From IMG/VR virus record IMGVR_UViG_3300036791_001261, positions 1-57,395 of that record: 57,395 bases of DNA; one strand, given 5' to 3'. Below the pieces are notes generated by a model that was given only the letters and a program-made list of their open reading frames with translations, ran no database searches and was not told the origin of the DNA. Made by a program: the position numbers and the translations under genes. Below are positions 42,915 through 51,457 of this stretch, piece after piece. Position 1 is the first letter of the stretch. Every line of letters begins with the position of its first letter. The stretch comes from a virus.

Positions 42915-45119
42915 ATGGGCATCTTTCGGGATCTGATTTCAAACGTCGCCAACGCCCGCATGATGGAGGAGCAGCAGAAGCTCCAACGCAATCTGAATCT
43001 GGGCCAAGTATTGACCACGCTGATCCAGAACCCGTATACCGATCCCGCCACTCTGACCAGGGCGTCCTCTCTTTACAAGGGCCTGCTGCGCCAGCATGGC
43101 GGCAAGCAAGGCAGGGACATTCAGGACCAGATCGACCAACTTCTCGGGGGCCTGATAGGCCACCGGACCCAGCAATGGGCACAGCAGGATCAGGGCGGAG
43201 GGCAGCAAGGCGGGCAGCAGGCCCCGCCTGTCCAGCCCACGCCTCCCGGCGGCACGCAGGCGCAGCAAGGAGAGCCGACCGTGGCCGACACTGGGCCGCC
43301 GGTTATGCGCCGAGGCGTGCCCAGCGGTATGCCTCCCCAGCAGCCGGTGCCCCCAGGTCAAACAGCGGGCCAGCCCGGAGGCGTGAATTACGGCTGGCAA
43401 GCAGCGGGAGCCCCCGCCACGCCGGTCACCCTGGCGGGCGGCGCGGCTCCTCCCGGCCCGCAGCAGCAACCGGCGGCAGCGCAGCGCAGCGGCGGCTTCC
43501 GCTCGGTGCTGCGCGCTCTCGCTGGCGCGGGGGGCGAGATGCTGGGCATCCCCAGGGGCGGAGCCGACGATTTGCTGATGTACGACCCCAAGCTGTTCGG
43601 GCCAACGCCCGGGCAGGCGGCGCAAGAGGCGGGCACTCTCGCGGGCGTGCAGAGGGGGGCGGAAACGACCGCCTCGATCAAGGCGACCATGGCCGCCTTC
43701 GCCGATCCGAAGTTCCGCCAGCAGATGAAGGATCAGGGCCTCACTGATGCGCAGATCGGGGACGCTGAGCTGCGGGCCCTGGGCGTACCCTCGGCGCAGC
43801 TGACGCGCACGCCGATGGTGGTCTTCGATCCGGAAGGCACCAGGCATAACTGGTGGGTGGACAGGGGTGGCCAGTACTACGACGAGATGGGCGCGCCGGT
43901 CAATCTCGGTGCTGGCTGGAGCCAATACAAGATCGGCACCGAGAAGGCGGGCGGCAGCGATCAGATGGCCACGCAGTTGAGGCCGGGCTACCAGGCCTCC
44001 AAGATCCTCCTGACACGCCAGCACCGGAAGGACGGCACATGGGAACAGGGCTGGGATCAGAAGCGCGTCGACGACGAATCCCTAGTGCAGTCAGCGATCC
44101 AGTACGAGCGAGCGTCGGGGTCGACGGTGGTCGGCAGAGAAGAGAAGAATGCCCGCGACAACGCGCTGGGCAAGCTCAGCGGTGTGACTCCGCCGCCGGA
44201 ATGGATGTCGGAGGGGGCATCCTTCGACGCCCAGGTCGGCGCCGCCATGGGCCGGACGCCGCCTTCGGCCTACGAGCAGCCCGTTCCGGCAAAAGGTCAG
44301 CCGATCACCGATCCGGCAGCGGCGGCGGCGTTCGACGAGTTCGCCCTGCGGGCCTCAAAGGTCCTGCCAATGGGCAGGCAGGACGAATGGGCGCAGGTCC
44401 GCTACAACTACGGCCTCAAGATCGCCATGGCGCAAATGGGCACTACCAATCCCTTCGAGCTGAGCTCGGTGTTTGAGCTGAAGAAGGACCAGGCCAAGGC
44501 TCTCTCAATGACCGTGCAGCGTGCGGCCGGCGTGGAGACCCTGAACCAGCAGCTGCACGCTTTCGGCGACCTGCTTCAGGAGGCACGCAGCAGGGTAGAC
44601 AACACCGGCATCCCGCTGATCGATCGTTATGTCCAGCGGGGCACGCGCGGTCTGGGCGATCTAACCGGAGACCAGGCGAACTTCGTCGGCCAGCTGGATG
44701 TTGCGCTCAATGCTGTCTCGCGGATCTACGGGCAGCTGATTTCGAATAACGCCTACGTCTCGGTGGCGATGCCGCACGTGCAGACGGAAGCTCAGGCTCG
44801 CGAGGCCCTCCAGGGCTATATGTCGGATAAAACCATCGGTGGTGTTCTAGACCGGATGTACACCGAGGCCGACGCCGACCGGCAGAAATATAAGCAGCGC
44901 GAGGCGGAGCAGTTCAACGAACTCAGCCTCTCTCTACCGGAAGCTGCCGCGCAGGCTAGGGGCGCGACTCCCACCCCGAGCCCGGTTCCAACTCGCCTCA
45001 CCCCCACTCCGACTCCTGGGCGGCAGGGCACCAACGGGCGCGGCGGAACTACGACACCCCCCACGAGACCGATGCCGAAGACCGGCGATGAGTTCTGGAA
45101 GAACCGAGGGCTTCAGTAG
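42915..45119 (+). CDS. Large internal virion/ejection protein
   Basis: A 734-aa protein. It starts MGIFRDLISNVAN, has a Gln/Gly/Pro-rich disordered region (about 90-190, including GVNYGWQAAG), a helical body and a Thr/Pro-rich tail (about 680-720). Such organisation with a helical body fits podovirus ejection proteins. The NYGW segment has a counterpart in the next protein. Confidence 0.66.
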   Translation: MGIFRDLISNVANARMMEEQQKLQRNLNLGQVLTTLIQNPYTDPATLTRASSLYKGLLRQHGGKQGRDIQDQIDQLLGGLIGHRTQQWAQQDQGGGQQGGQQAPPVQPTPPGGTQAQQGEPTVADTGPPVMRRGVPSGMPPQQPVPPGQTAGQPGGVNYGWQAAGAPATPVTLAGGAAPPGPQQQPAAAQRSGGFRSVLRALAGAGGEMLGIPRGGADDLLMYDPKLFGPTPGQAAQEAGTLAGVQRGAETTASIKATMAAFADPKFRQQMKDQGLTDAQIGDAELRALGVPSAQLTRTPMVVFDPEGTRHNWWVDRGGQYYDEMGAPVNLGAGWSQYKIGTEKAGGSDQMATQLRPGYQASKILLTRQHRKDGTWEQGWDQKRVDDESLVQSAIQYERASGSTVVGREEKNARDNALGKLSGVTPPPEWMSEGASFDAQVGAAMGRTPPSAYEQPVPAKGQPITDPAAAAAFDEFALRASKVLPMGRQDEWAQVRYNYGLKIAMAQMGTTNPFELSSVFELKKDQAKALSMTVQRAAGVETLNQQLHAFGDLLQEARSRVDNTGIPLIDRYVQRGTRGLGDLTGDQANFVGQLDVALNAVSRIYGQLISNNAYVSVAMPHVQTEAQAREALQGYMSDKTIGGVLDRMYTEADADRQKYKQREAEQFNELSLSLPEAAAQARGATPTPSPVPTRLTPTPTPGRQGTNGRGGTTTPPTRPMPKTGDEFWKNRGLQ

Positions 45120-45122
45120 GCC

Positions 45123-47900
45123 ATGGCCGACAATCTTCCCGATATCCGCACGATCTTCGCTGATCCCGAATTCCGGCAGTTATCGGGCCCGGAGAAAATC
45201 AATGCGCTGAACCGGTATCCAGACTTCGCGCAGCTGCCGCTCAAGGAGAAAGCCAGCGCCATCCAGAGTGGCCTGCAGAAGATCCCCATGACCGCGCGAC
45301 AGGCGCCGGGCTTTTGGAGAACCATCGGCGGCGAGCTGAGCGGCATGGCCGGTGCGTTAACGCAAGGGATACGGCATCCCATCGAAAGCGCCAAACATAT
45401 GCCGGAGCAGGCGCTCGCTGCGGGACTCGAGCAGGCGGAGCAGTTCTTCAAGGCGGGCCGCGAGTTCAGGGCGGGTCAGCCGATCCGTGGGGCGGGCTAT
45501 GTCGGCGCGGGCCTATTGCCAGTCGCCGGCCCTGCAGCGGCCCAGGCGGGCGAAGAATTTCAGCGCGGCGAGTACGGCGCGGGGGCGGCCCATACCGCGA
45601 TGCTCCTGGGCCCGGATGTCGCGAGCGCCGGATTGGGCCTCACCGAAAGTCTCGCTGGAAAAGCCTCGCGAGCGGCCCTGCGCAGCCGTTTGACGCCCGT
45701 GCAGGCGGCGCGCTTCGCGGAAGCGGAAGCACGTGCGGCGAAGGCGGGCTTTAAGGGCCCGGTGACCACGCGGGGAGAAGCGGCGGGTGTGCCGTGGGTC
45801 CGAAAAGTCGAGCGCACGATGCAGCACACACCCGGCGCCGCTGGCCGCGCGGAGGACTTCTACACCACGCGCGCCGGGGAGCTGGAGCGGCAGGCGCGCC
45901 AGTCGGTGGAGGCCGTGGCACCCACGATGCATCCGGGATCCACTCCGGTCGATGTAGCCATGAACGTGTACGGCGAGGCGGGGCAGACCATCCGGTCAAC
46001 CGAACGGCAGGCAACCACGATCTACAATGAGGTTCGCGCACGGGCAGCCACGGACACGCAGAACCTCCGCATCGGAACCAAGGTGGAGGTGGCGGCCGAC
46101 GGAACGAAAACATACAAGCCGATCTACGGCACGTATGAAGCGCCGGTACCGCTGAAGCCGTTGCGCACGAGCCTCAGGCCTCTGTATAACGAATTCCGCA
46201 CCGTATTCAAGGACCTGGATGAAAGCCAGAAGATGGCCAATCCAGGCTACGCGTCCCTCCACCGGATTATGACCGACATCGATCCGCTCACCGATAGGCC
46301 CCGGATGTACATGGGCGCCATGGACCTGGAGAAAGAATTGAGTTCGATCAAGGGGCAGCTGCGCGACCGCCGGTTTTCCAACTTTCTGTTCAGCCCGTCC
46401 GGCAGAGTGCAACTCCGCATCATCAACGAAGGGGAAGCGGCCATTGGCAAGGCCTTGAATAAGGCCCAGCCCGGCACGTATGCGATTCTTCAGCAGGGGC
46501 GGCAATTAGTGCGTTCGTACAAAAACGCCGACGCGCTGCTGACTCAACTGATCGGCAAAGACCCGCAGAAGCTGAACCCGATGGGGATCTTCGAGGCCAT
46601 GACGCCGGCCGCCGATAAGAAGCTCTACGCCGTGACGCGGCTCGCCCAGATGGCCCCCAAGACCTCGAAGGCCGTGGCGCGCATGTATCTCGAAGGGCTG
46701 ATCGAGACCGCCACAAAAAACGCGGGCCGCCTGGAAGAAGGGGTAGGTAAGGGCCTGGTGGACGGCTTCGACCGGCTCGGAGCGAAGACCAAGCAGGTCT
46801 GGTTCGGGCCCAAGCTGACCGAGGAACTGAACACCGTCTTCCACAACATCAAGGATCTGATGCCGAAAGAGGGATCGCCCACCGCGTGGCGATATCCTGC
46901 GATGATGCTCACCGGCGCGGCACTCGAGGCGTTCCAGGCGCTGTTTATGGGACACCCATTCACGGCTGCGGGAGTCGCAGTCAAGACGGGGGCGACTATG
47001 ACGGGCGCGAATATCATGGCGCGCGTTATGTTCAGCCGTGGCGGCGGCGCAACAGTGTCCCGGTTGCTGCGTGCCGCGAAGATTGGTGGCGTAGTGCTGC
47101 GCGAGGCTACTCGCGCTTTCGAGGCGCGCGTGGCCGTCGCCCAGCAGGAGCAGCGCGAAGAGCAGGAGCGCGCGACGGCGGCCCCGGCGGAAGCTCCCGC
47201 TCAGGCGGCCGACACGCCCTCAACCCCGTCGCCGGCCGTCGGCGTGCCGGAAGCCGTTGCGCCTACCGCTGTTCCGTCACCGCTTCCCTCCAGACTGGAA
47301 CAGCCCGGGGCGACGATCAACTACGGCTGGCCCACCGCTGGCGGTGCCGTTCAGTCAGCCGCCGTCTCCCGACCAAGGGCGGCAGCGCGCCGCAACACGC
47401 CACAATCGCCCGCCGGGCCGACGTGGGTGCGCCAGGAAACGCCGAAGGCTGCTTCCCCTCGGGCAGGCGGCGGATACCCGACATGGGATCGGACGAAGAA
47501 CTTCCTCGCGGACTTCCAGAACGTTGGGTCGAGCACCGGCGTGCCTCCCGGTCTGTTGCGCGCGGTCGCGTTCATGGAGTCGAGCGGCAATCCGAACGCG
47601 AGAGGCAAAGACGGCGAGATCGGCCTCATGCAGCTCATGCCCGCAACAGCGCAGACCCTGAAGGTCGATCCGCGCGATCCGCAGCAATCGATTCGCGGCG
47701 CGGCGACGCTCCTGCGGCGTCTGATGAGCAAGTACCGGGGGGACATTGGGAAGGTGCTGGCGGCATACAACGAGGGGGAGACGGCTTTCGACCGGCATCA
47801 GCGGCGCGGCGAGGCGCTGCCCGACATCACCCAGCAGTATGTGCGCAATGGGCTTCGACTGCTGAGGGGTGCCGGGCAGGCTCAACTGGCGGCGCGCTAG
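45123..47900 (+). CDS. Internal virion protein with C-terminal lytic transglycosylase
   Basis: A 925-aa ejection-type protein. The first 200 residues include hydrophobic Gly/Ala stretches (GAGYVGAGLLPVAGPAAA); a helical body follows, then a membrane-like segment near 605-630, a Pro/Ala linker with INYGWPTAGG (about 725-735), and from residue 807 an SLT domain (PF01464): AFMESSGNP with catalytic Glu819, GEIGLMQLMPATAQ, VLAAYNEGE. It probably cuts peptidoglycan during DNA entry. In T7 gp16 the same activity is N-terminal. Its stop overlaps the convergent small membrane gene. Confidence 0.86.
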   Translation: MADNLPDIRTIFADPEFRQLSGPEKINALNRYPDFAQLPLKEKASAIQSGLQKIPMTARQAPGFWRTIGGELSGMAGALTQGIRHPIESAKHMPEQALAAGLEQAEQFFKAGREFRAGQPIRGAGYVGAGLLPVAGPAAAQAGEEFQRGEYGAGAAHTAMLLGPDVASAGLGLTESLAGKASRAALRSRLTPVQAARFAEAEARAAKAGFKGPVTTRGEAAGVPWVRKVERTMQHTPGAAGRAEDFYTTRAGELERQARQSVEAVAPTMHPGSTPVDVAMNVYGEAGQTIRSTERQATTIYNEVRARAATDTQNLRIGTKVEVAADGTKTYKPIYGTYEAPVPLKPLRTSLRPLYNEFRTVFKDLDESQKMANPGYASLHRIMTDIDPLTDRPRMYMGAMDLEKELSSIKGQLRDRRFSNFLFSPSGRVQLRIINEGEAAIGKALNKAQPGTYAILQQGRQLVRSYKNADALLTQLIGKDPQKLNPMGIFEAMTPAADKKLYAVTRLAQMAPKTSKAVARMYLEGLIETATKNAGRLEEGVGKGLVDGFDRLGAKTKQVWFGPKLTEELNTVFHNIKDLMPKEGSPTAWRYPAMMLTGAALEAFQALFMGHPFTAAGVAVKTGATMTGANIMARVMFSRGGGATVSRLLRAAKIGGVVLREATRAFEARVAVAQQEQREEQERATAAPAEAPAQAADTPSTPSPAVGVPEAVAPTAVPSPLPSRLEQPGATINYGWPTAGGAVQSAAVSRPRAAARRNTPQSPAGPTWVRQETPKAASPRAGGGYPTWDRTKNFLADFQNVGSSTGVPPGLLRAVAFMESSGNPNARGKDGEIGLMQLMPATAQTLKVDPRDPQQSIRGAATLLRRLMSKYRGDIGKVLAAYNEGETAFDRHQRRGEALPDITQQYVRNGLRLLRGAGQAQLAAR

Positions 47901-48046
47901 CGCTTGCCGGAAGTTGAGTCGATGTGGTTCACGCACACAGCAACAAACAAGATCACCAGTAGCAAGGCGATCATGAGGGCCGCATCGAACCAACGCCCGG
48001 ATACAACACAGACTGCGAGCAGCGCGGCGAATAACAGCCACATCAT
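47897..48046 (-). CDS. Small two-span membrane protein (49 aa)
   Basis: A 49-aa protein with two hydrophobic segments (residues about 2-17 and 21-38) and a polar C-terminus. GGGGAGGAACC precedes the ATG, which overlaps the recombinase stop as ATGA. The size fits a small holin, but position in the early-strand operon argues for another role. Confidence 0.66.
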   Translation of the reverse strand: MMWLLFAALLAVCVVSGRWFDAALMIALLLVILFVAVCVNHIDSTSGKR

Positions 48047-48966
48047 TGGTTCCTCCCCAGGCCCAACCGGTCGTTGGGCGCATTCACCAGATCCTGCGTA
48101 GTGCCCAGGTAGCGCTCGGTCGTCTGGATCGACTCATGACCAAGCATCAGCTGGATCTGCTCGAGCGCGCTGCCTGCCGAGCGGCATAACTTCGCGCAGG
48201 TGCGACGAAGGTCGTGCGCCTTGAGCGCCACGCCAATCGTACGGCCGTAGTGCGTGGTGAGGTCCAGGATCGCGGTGCCGCTGATCGAGTCGCCGCCGAT
48301 GTGTCCCCACTGGTCGATGCTGCGGAGAATGGGCCCCGTCTGGAGTTGTGCCGCTTCCGCCCACTGGTCGATCGCGGCCTTCACCCAGGCGGGCACCGCG
48401 ATGGTGCGGATCCGGCCCCGCTTGCCCCGGATGTCGACGATGGCCCAGCGCTCCTCGCGCTGCTGGATGTGCTCGAAGGTGAGTTGTGCCGCTTCCGACC
48501 GCCGCAGGGCGCAGCCCACGAGCAGCGCCAGCACGGCATAGTCGCGCTTCCCCTTGAGCGTCGTCAAGTCGGGGGCGCGGAGCAGCTTCTGGGCTTCGGC
48601 CAGCGTCAGCCAGTTGCCGGCGCGATTGCCCGACTGCCGCGCGTTGGATACCTGCCGGACGGCGGCGGCGGTTTCGGCGTCGAGATAGCCGTTCAGCGCG
48701 GCCTCGGCGGCCAGCTTGCGGATAGCCGCCAGGCACTTGTTGATGGTCGGCGGCTGGAGGCCTCGCCCGACAAGTTCCGTGCGCCAGGCCTGCACGCTGG
48801 CGCGGTTGAACGGAAGCGCGCGCTCGGACTGCCAGGCGAGGAACTCGGCCAGGGCGTGGCCGTACTGCCGCTTGGTTTCGGGATTCGAGACGGCGCCGAG
48901 CACCAGGCCCAGCACCGCCTCGAGCGCGGAGGACTGCGGGATGACGGCAAGCGCTGTGGTCGCCAC
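48043..48966 (-). CDS. Second tyrosine recombinase (Xer-like)
   Basis: A 307-aa protein with XerC/D proportions: SAM-like N-terminal domain (about 25-105) and catalytic domain with R155 (GCALRRSE), K182, H251-x-x-R254 (HDLRRT), H277 (LGHESIQTT) and Tyr286 (RYLG). All catalytic residues are present. It has no tRNA-like att site beside it. Roles could be genome-dimer resolution, a second att system, or an acquired gene. It shares little with the 438-aa integrase outside the catalytic motifs. Confidence 0.92.
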   Translation of the reverse strand: MATTALAVIPQSSALEAVLGLVLGAVSNPETKRQYGHALAEFLAWQSERALPFNRASVQAWRTELVGRGLQPPTINKCLAAIRKLAAEAALNGYLDAETAAAVRQVSNARQSGNRAGNWLTLAEAQKLLRAPDLTTLKGKRDYAVLALLVGCALRRSEAAQLTFEHIQQREERWAIVDIRGKRGRIRTIAVPAWVKAAIDQWAEAAQLQTGPILRSIDQWGHIGGDSISGTAILDLTTHYGRTIGVALKAHDLRRTCAKLCRSAGSALEQIQLMLGHESIQTTERYLGTTQDLVNAPNDRLGLGRNQ

Positions 48967-49193
48967 TAGAGGTCCTCCTTTGCCGGAGCGGGCTCGCAGT
49001 GATGACAGCGGATGCGAGCGAGCTTCAGCGTCATGAGGCCGCAGGGACAGCGCCGCTTCTTCGAGCGCGGTCGGCCCGGACCGGCAGCGTAGGTCATTCG
49101 CAGCGAGGCCAGCTCGCGTGCCCGCTTGGTGCCGATGGGCTTGCCGGGGATACCCGGGGGCCTGCCCTTCTTCTTAGTTTTCGTCTTCGTCAT
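48966..49193 (-). CDS. Basic protein with zinc-ribbon end
   Basis: A 75-aa protein. The first half is Lys/Arg/Gly/Pro-rich with AT-hook-like KKKGRPPG and GPGRPRSKK; the second has CPCG...CHHC. DNA binding is likely. One-base overlap with the recombinase start suggests a linked role, for example accessory factor. Confidence 0.68.
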   Translation of the reverse strand: MTKTKTKKKGRPPGIPGKPIGTKRARELASLRMTYAAGPGRPRSKKRRCPCGLMTLKLARIRCHHCEPAPAKEDL

Positions 49194-49482
49194 GTGCCAA
49201 TGCCTCCAGGATCTCTTTCGCCCGCGCCACCGAGTTCGCCAGTTCGATCCGGGCGAAGTGCTTGGTGGACTCGTAGTGCGCGAACGGCGGCATGCGCTCG
49301 AGGCCCCCCTCCAGGGCCTCGAGATCTGCGAGCAGTTGCTTGTAGCTCAAATCATTTCTCCTTCGGATTTCGAAACAGCCAGCGTCTTCGTCTTCCCCGT
49401 CCTCTTCTTGGTCGTCCTCCACTTCATCCGGTTGGTCGAAAAAGGACGGTTCCTGGAAATAGCGGTCTTCCTGTTCGCTCAT
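49174..49482 (-). CDS. Hypothetical acidic protein
   Basis: A 102-aa protein with a strongly acidic middle (DEVEDDQEEDGEDEDAG) and a helical C-terminal half (LSYKQLLADLEALEGGLERM). ATG at 49482 overlaps the upstream stop as ATGA. Not recognised. Confidence 0.66.
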   Translation of the reverse strand: MSEQEDRYFQEPSFFDQPDEVEDDQEEDGEDEDAGCFEIRRRNDLSYKQLLADLEALEGGLERMPPFAHYESTKHFARIELANSVARAKEILEALAHDEDEN

Positions 49483-49748
49483 CCTATGAACCTCCGCTCT
49501 TCCAGGCGGGTGATGCGATCGCCGTGCTCGGCGACTTTGTCCGAGATGCGCTGGCTTAAGCGCGATTCCATCTCCGTCATCTGGAGCTTCAGCCGCGCTT
49601 CCGAAGTGCCGATTTCCGCCTTGCAAGTGCCGATTTCCGCCTTGATCGTGCGCAGCAGCGGAATTGTGACTATGCCGTAGAGGCCCGCGATCAGTGCAGC
49701 GATAGCGCCGATGGTCGCTGCTATCGGTTGCCAGTATTGTGGATTCAT
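49479..49748 (-). CDS. Membrane protein with coiled coil
   Basis: An 89-aa protein with an N-terminal transmembrane span (IAATIGAIAALIAGLYGIVTI) and a coiled-coil remainder including a repeated KAEIGT. Preceded by the shared leader CGAAAGGACAAGGACAA. The layout is reminiscent of small phage membrane proteins such as holin accessories; function unknown. Confidence 0.68.
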   Translation of the reverse strand: MNPQYWQPIAATIGAIAALIAGLYGIVTIPLLRTIKAEIGTCKAEIGTSEARLKLQMTEMESRLSQRISDKVAEHGDRITRLEERRFIG

Positions 49749-49780
49749 TTGTCCTTGTCCTTTCGCTTGTCTTCAGTCTC

Positions 49781-49792
49781 GCGCTTTCGCGC
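49781..49792 (-). promoter_or_regulatory. Short GAAA-loop hairpin before a leader
   Basis: On the minus strand GCGC-GAAA-GCGC. It lies 14 bases upstream of the CGAAAGGACA leader of the gene starting at 49748. The same order (stem-loop, leader, ATG) is seen elsewhere in this arm. Confidence 0.42.
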
Positions 49793-49836
49793 TGTTATCG
49801 TCAAACGGAGCGTTCGTTCGTGCTATGATTGTGCTG

Positions 49837-49887
49837 TCTATTGTCCTTTCGTTTGCGGGCGGCGTCTTAATGTCCTCGCCGCCCGCA
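49837..49887 (-). promoter_or_regulatory. Stem-loop and leader without a gene (empty cassette)
   Basis: An 11-bp stem (49854-49864 with 49877-49887) begins 8 bases after the stop of the gene at 49895-50356. It is followed on the minus strand by CGAAAGGACAATAGAC, the shared leader, but no ATG or open frame follows. On the plus strand the same stem is followed by GCGTTTTT and may terminate late transcription. Confidence 0.55.
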
Positions 49888-49894
49888 GCGTTTT

Positions 49895-50356
49895 TCAGTC
49901 CTCCACCTCATCCCAGATCCAGCAACCTGTGCCGATGGGATAGGCGTGGACCTTCTCGCCCTCCACGACGATGTCCTCTCCCGGCCAGTCCTCGGGGTCC
50001 TGATCGTCGTACTGAGTGGTCACGATGTCCGCCGCTTCGTCCACGTTCACCCGGTAGCCTTCCGCTTGCGCTTTCTGCCAGGCCACGTACGCGGGTAGCT
50101 GTTCCCGAGTGAAGTAGGGCATCACCCAGCCGTTCCAGTCCTCGCCGACCACGATGTAGGCGGGGAGCGCGGTCCCGCCGTCAATCGTGACCTTCGTCAG
50201 CCGGTAGCGCCGTTGTGCGTCATGGCAGACGCCGCACAGATGCTCCGCCACCTGCCGCGCGATACGCGCCACGCCGTCATAGTCCACTGAGCCGAATTCG
50301 GTCGTGACCTCGTGGCCGCAGGCGGCTTTCAGGATAATCTTGCCTTCAATTCTCAT
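49895..50356 (-). CDS. Hypothetical protein with Cys/His sites
   Basis: A 153-aa protein with ACGHEV and CGVCHD, a likely zinc pair, then a mixed domain (TALPAYIVVGEDWNGWVMPY) and acidic tail. The leader GGAAGGACAGAAC precedes the ATG. Function unknown. Confidence 0.68.
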   Translation of the reverse strand: MRIEGKIILKAACGHEVTTEFGSVDYDGVARIARQVAEHLCGVCHDAQRRYRLTKVTIDGGTALPAYIVVGEDWNGWVMPYFTREQLPAYVAWQKAQAEGYRVNVDEAADIVTTQYDDQDPEDWPGEDIVVEGEKVHAYPIGTGCWIWDEVED

Positions 50357-50655
50357 GTTCTGTCCTTCCAGCCGACGGCGAAGTCGAGCTGCGTGCCCAC
50401 ACCGTCGGTCTCAGCGCTGTAGTGCTCATGGCTCTGTCGGCAGAGGTCGTAAAGGTCTAGCCCGCGCCGGTCGCAGAGGTGGGCCAGATCGGCAATCAGA
50501 TCGTAGATGGCCGTGTCCAGTCCATCGCCTTCTTCCGTGAGGCCGGTGCGCTTCATGAAGCATTGCACGGCATCAAGCGCCCACTCTGCCCGGTCGTCGT
50601 TCTGCTCCTCCGGGTCGGGCGGCAAGGGCTTCGTTTCGTCTTGCTTTTTCGTCAT
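50353..50655 (-). CDS. Hypothetical phage protein
   Basis: A 100-aa helical protein containing LIADLAHLCDRRGLDLYDLC followed by RQSHEHYSAE, a pattern I recall from phage early genes of unknown role. ACGAAAGGACAAGACA leads its ATG; ATGA overlap with the next gene. Confidence 0.7.
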   Translation of the reverse strand: MTKKQDETKPLPPDPEEQNDDRAEWALDAVQCFMKRTGLTEEGDGLDTAIYDLIADLAHLCDRRGLDLYDLCRQSHEHYSAETDGVGTQLDFAVGWKDRT

Positions 50656-50682
50656 TGTCTTGTCCTTTCGTTTGTGCTGATG

Positions 50683-50925
50683 CTATTCGCACTTCCTGCA
50701 ATAGAGGCTGCCGGGGACCTGCAGGCGCTCCAGGCATTCGACGCAGTAGCGCGGATGCTCGGGGTCAATGCCGGTAAGCTCCCGGGCCTCGGCAATCAGC
50801 CGACTGACGGTCTCAACGGCGTCATCCCCGTCCATTCCGCCTTCGATTTCGTATTCGCTCGTCATGCGGGCGATCTGCTCCACAAAGGCCGAAGGGCTGC
50901 GCCATCGGTTCTTAGTTGTGCTCAT
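50683..50925 (-). CDS. Small zinc-ribbon protein
   Basis: An 80-aa protein with a C-terminal CVEC...CRKC ribbon and a helical acidic middle. It starts MSTTKNR, the same seven residues as the upstream gene, with nearly the same DNA. ATGA overlap upstream. Confidence 0.68.
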   Translation of the reverse strand: MSTTKNRWRSPSAFVEQIARMTSEYEIEGGMDGDDAVETVSRLIAEARELTGIDPEHPRYCVECLERLQVPGSLYCRKCE

Positions 50926-51212
50926 TTCTTCACCTCGCTAATCGAGACACGGAACTTGCGCCCGTTGTGCTCGACGACATCGCCGTTCGAGATCACGTAG
51001 TCATCGTTGACGTAGATCACATGATCAAAGTCCTCCTGGCTTTCCGGGTCCTCGTTGTGCTCCCAGTCGTAGTTCTCGTCTACCTGCTTCTGGATCTCCG
51101 CGTGCGCCGTGGTGGCGTCGTTGCGGCCATACGCGGCGAAATAGCAGTAGTTCTCGTCATCGCCATGCGAACGCCAGTTGACGATCTGGATGCGGTTCTT
51201 GGTTGTGCTCAT
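50922..51212 (-). CDS. Hypothetical protein
   Basis: A 96-aa acidic, strand-rich protein (VIYVNDDYVISNGDVVEHNG). It begins MSTTKNR. Leader GGAGGACAAGCA. Not recognised. Confidence 0.66.
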   Translation of the reverse strand: MSTTKNRIQIVNWRSHGDDENYCYFAAYGRNDATTAHAEIQKQVDENYDWEHNEDPESQEDFDHVIYVNDDYVISNGDVVEHNGRKFRVSISEVKK

Positions 51213-51457
51213 TGCTTGTCCTCCTCTCCTTGTCCTTGCACCTCCAGCCCGACAATGTCGAAGCTCTCGTCTTCATTGCAGTCGAAATACTGCTCCGAGC
51301 GCTCATCGGGATCATCCGGCATGGGCGCTTCGTCCATTTCCTTCTCCCACCAGTCCTGGACATAGGCGTCCAGTTGCGCGCAAGCGGCTTCTTCGGTGGT
51401 GAACACCCAGTAGTCCCGACCATGCCTGTGGTCGATGACGAGCAAATGGATAATCAT
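51209..51457 (-). CDS. Hypothetical acidic protein
   Basis: An 82-aa protein; IIHLLVIDHRHGRDYWVF at the start suggests a small alpha/beta fold, and the rest is acidic. ATGA overlaps on both sides place it in a coupled run from 52155 to 50683. Confidence 0.65.
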   Translation of the reverse strand: MIIHLLVIDHRHGRDYWVFTTEEAACAQLDAYVQDWWEKEMDEAPMPDDPDERSEQYFDCNEDESFDIVGLEVQGQGEEDKQ

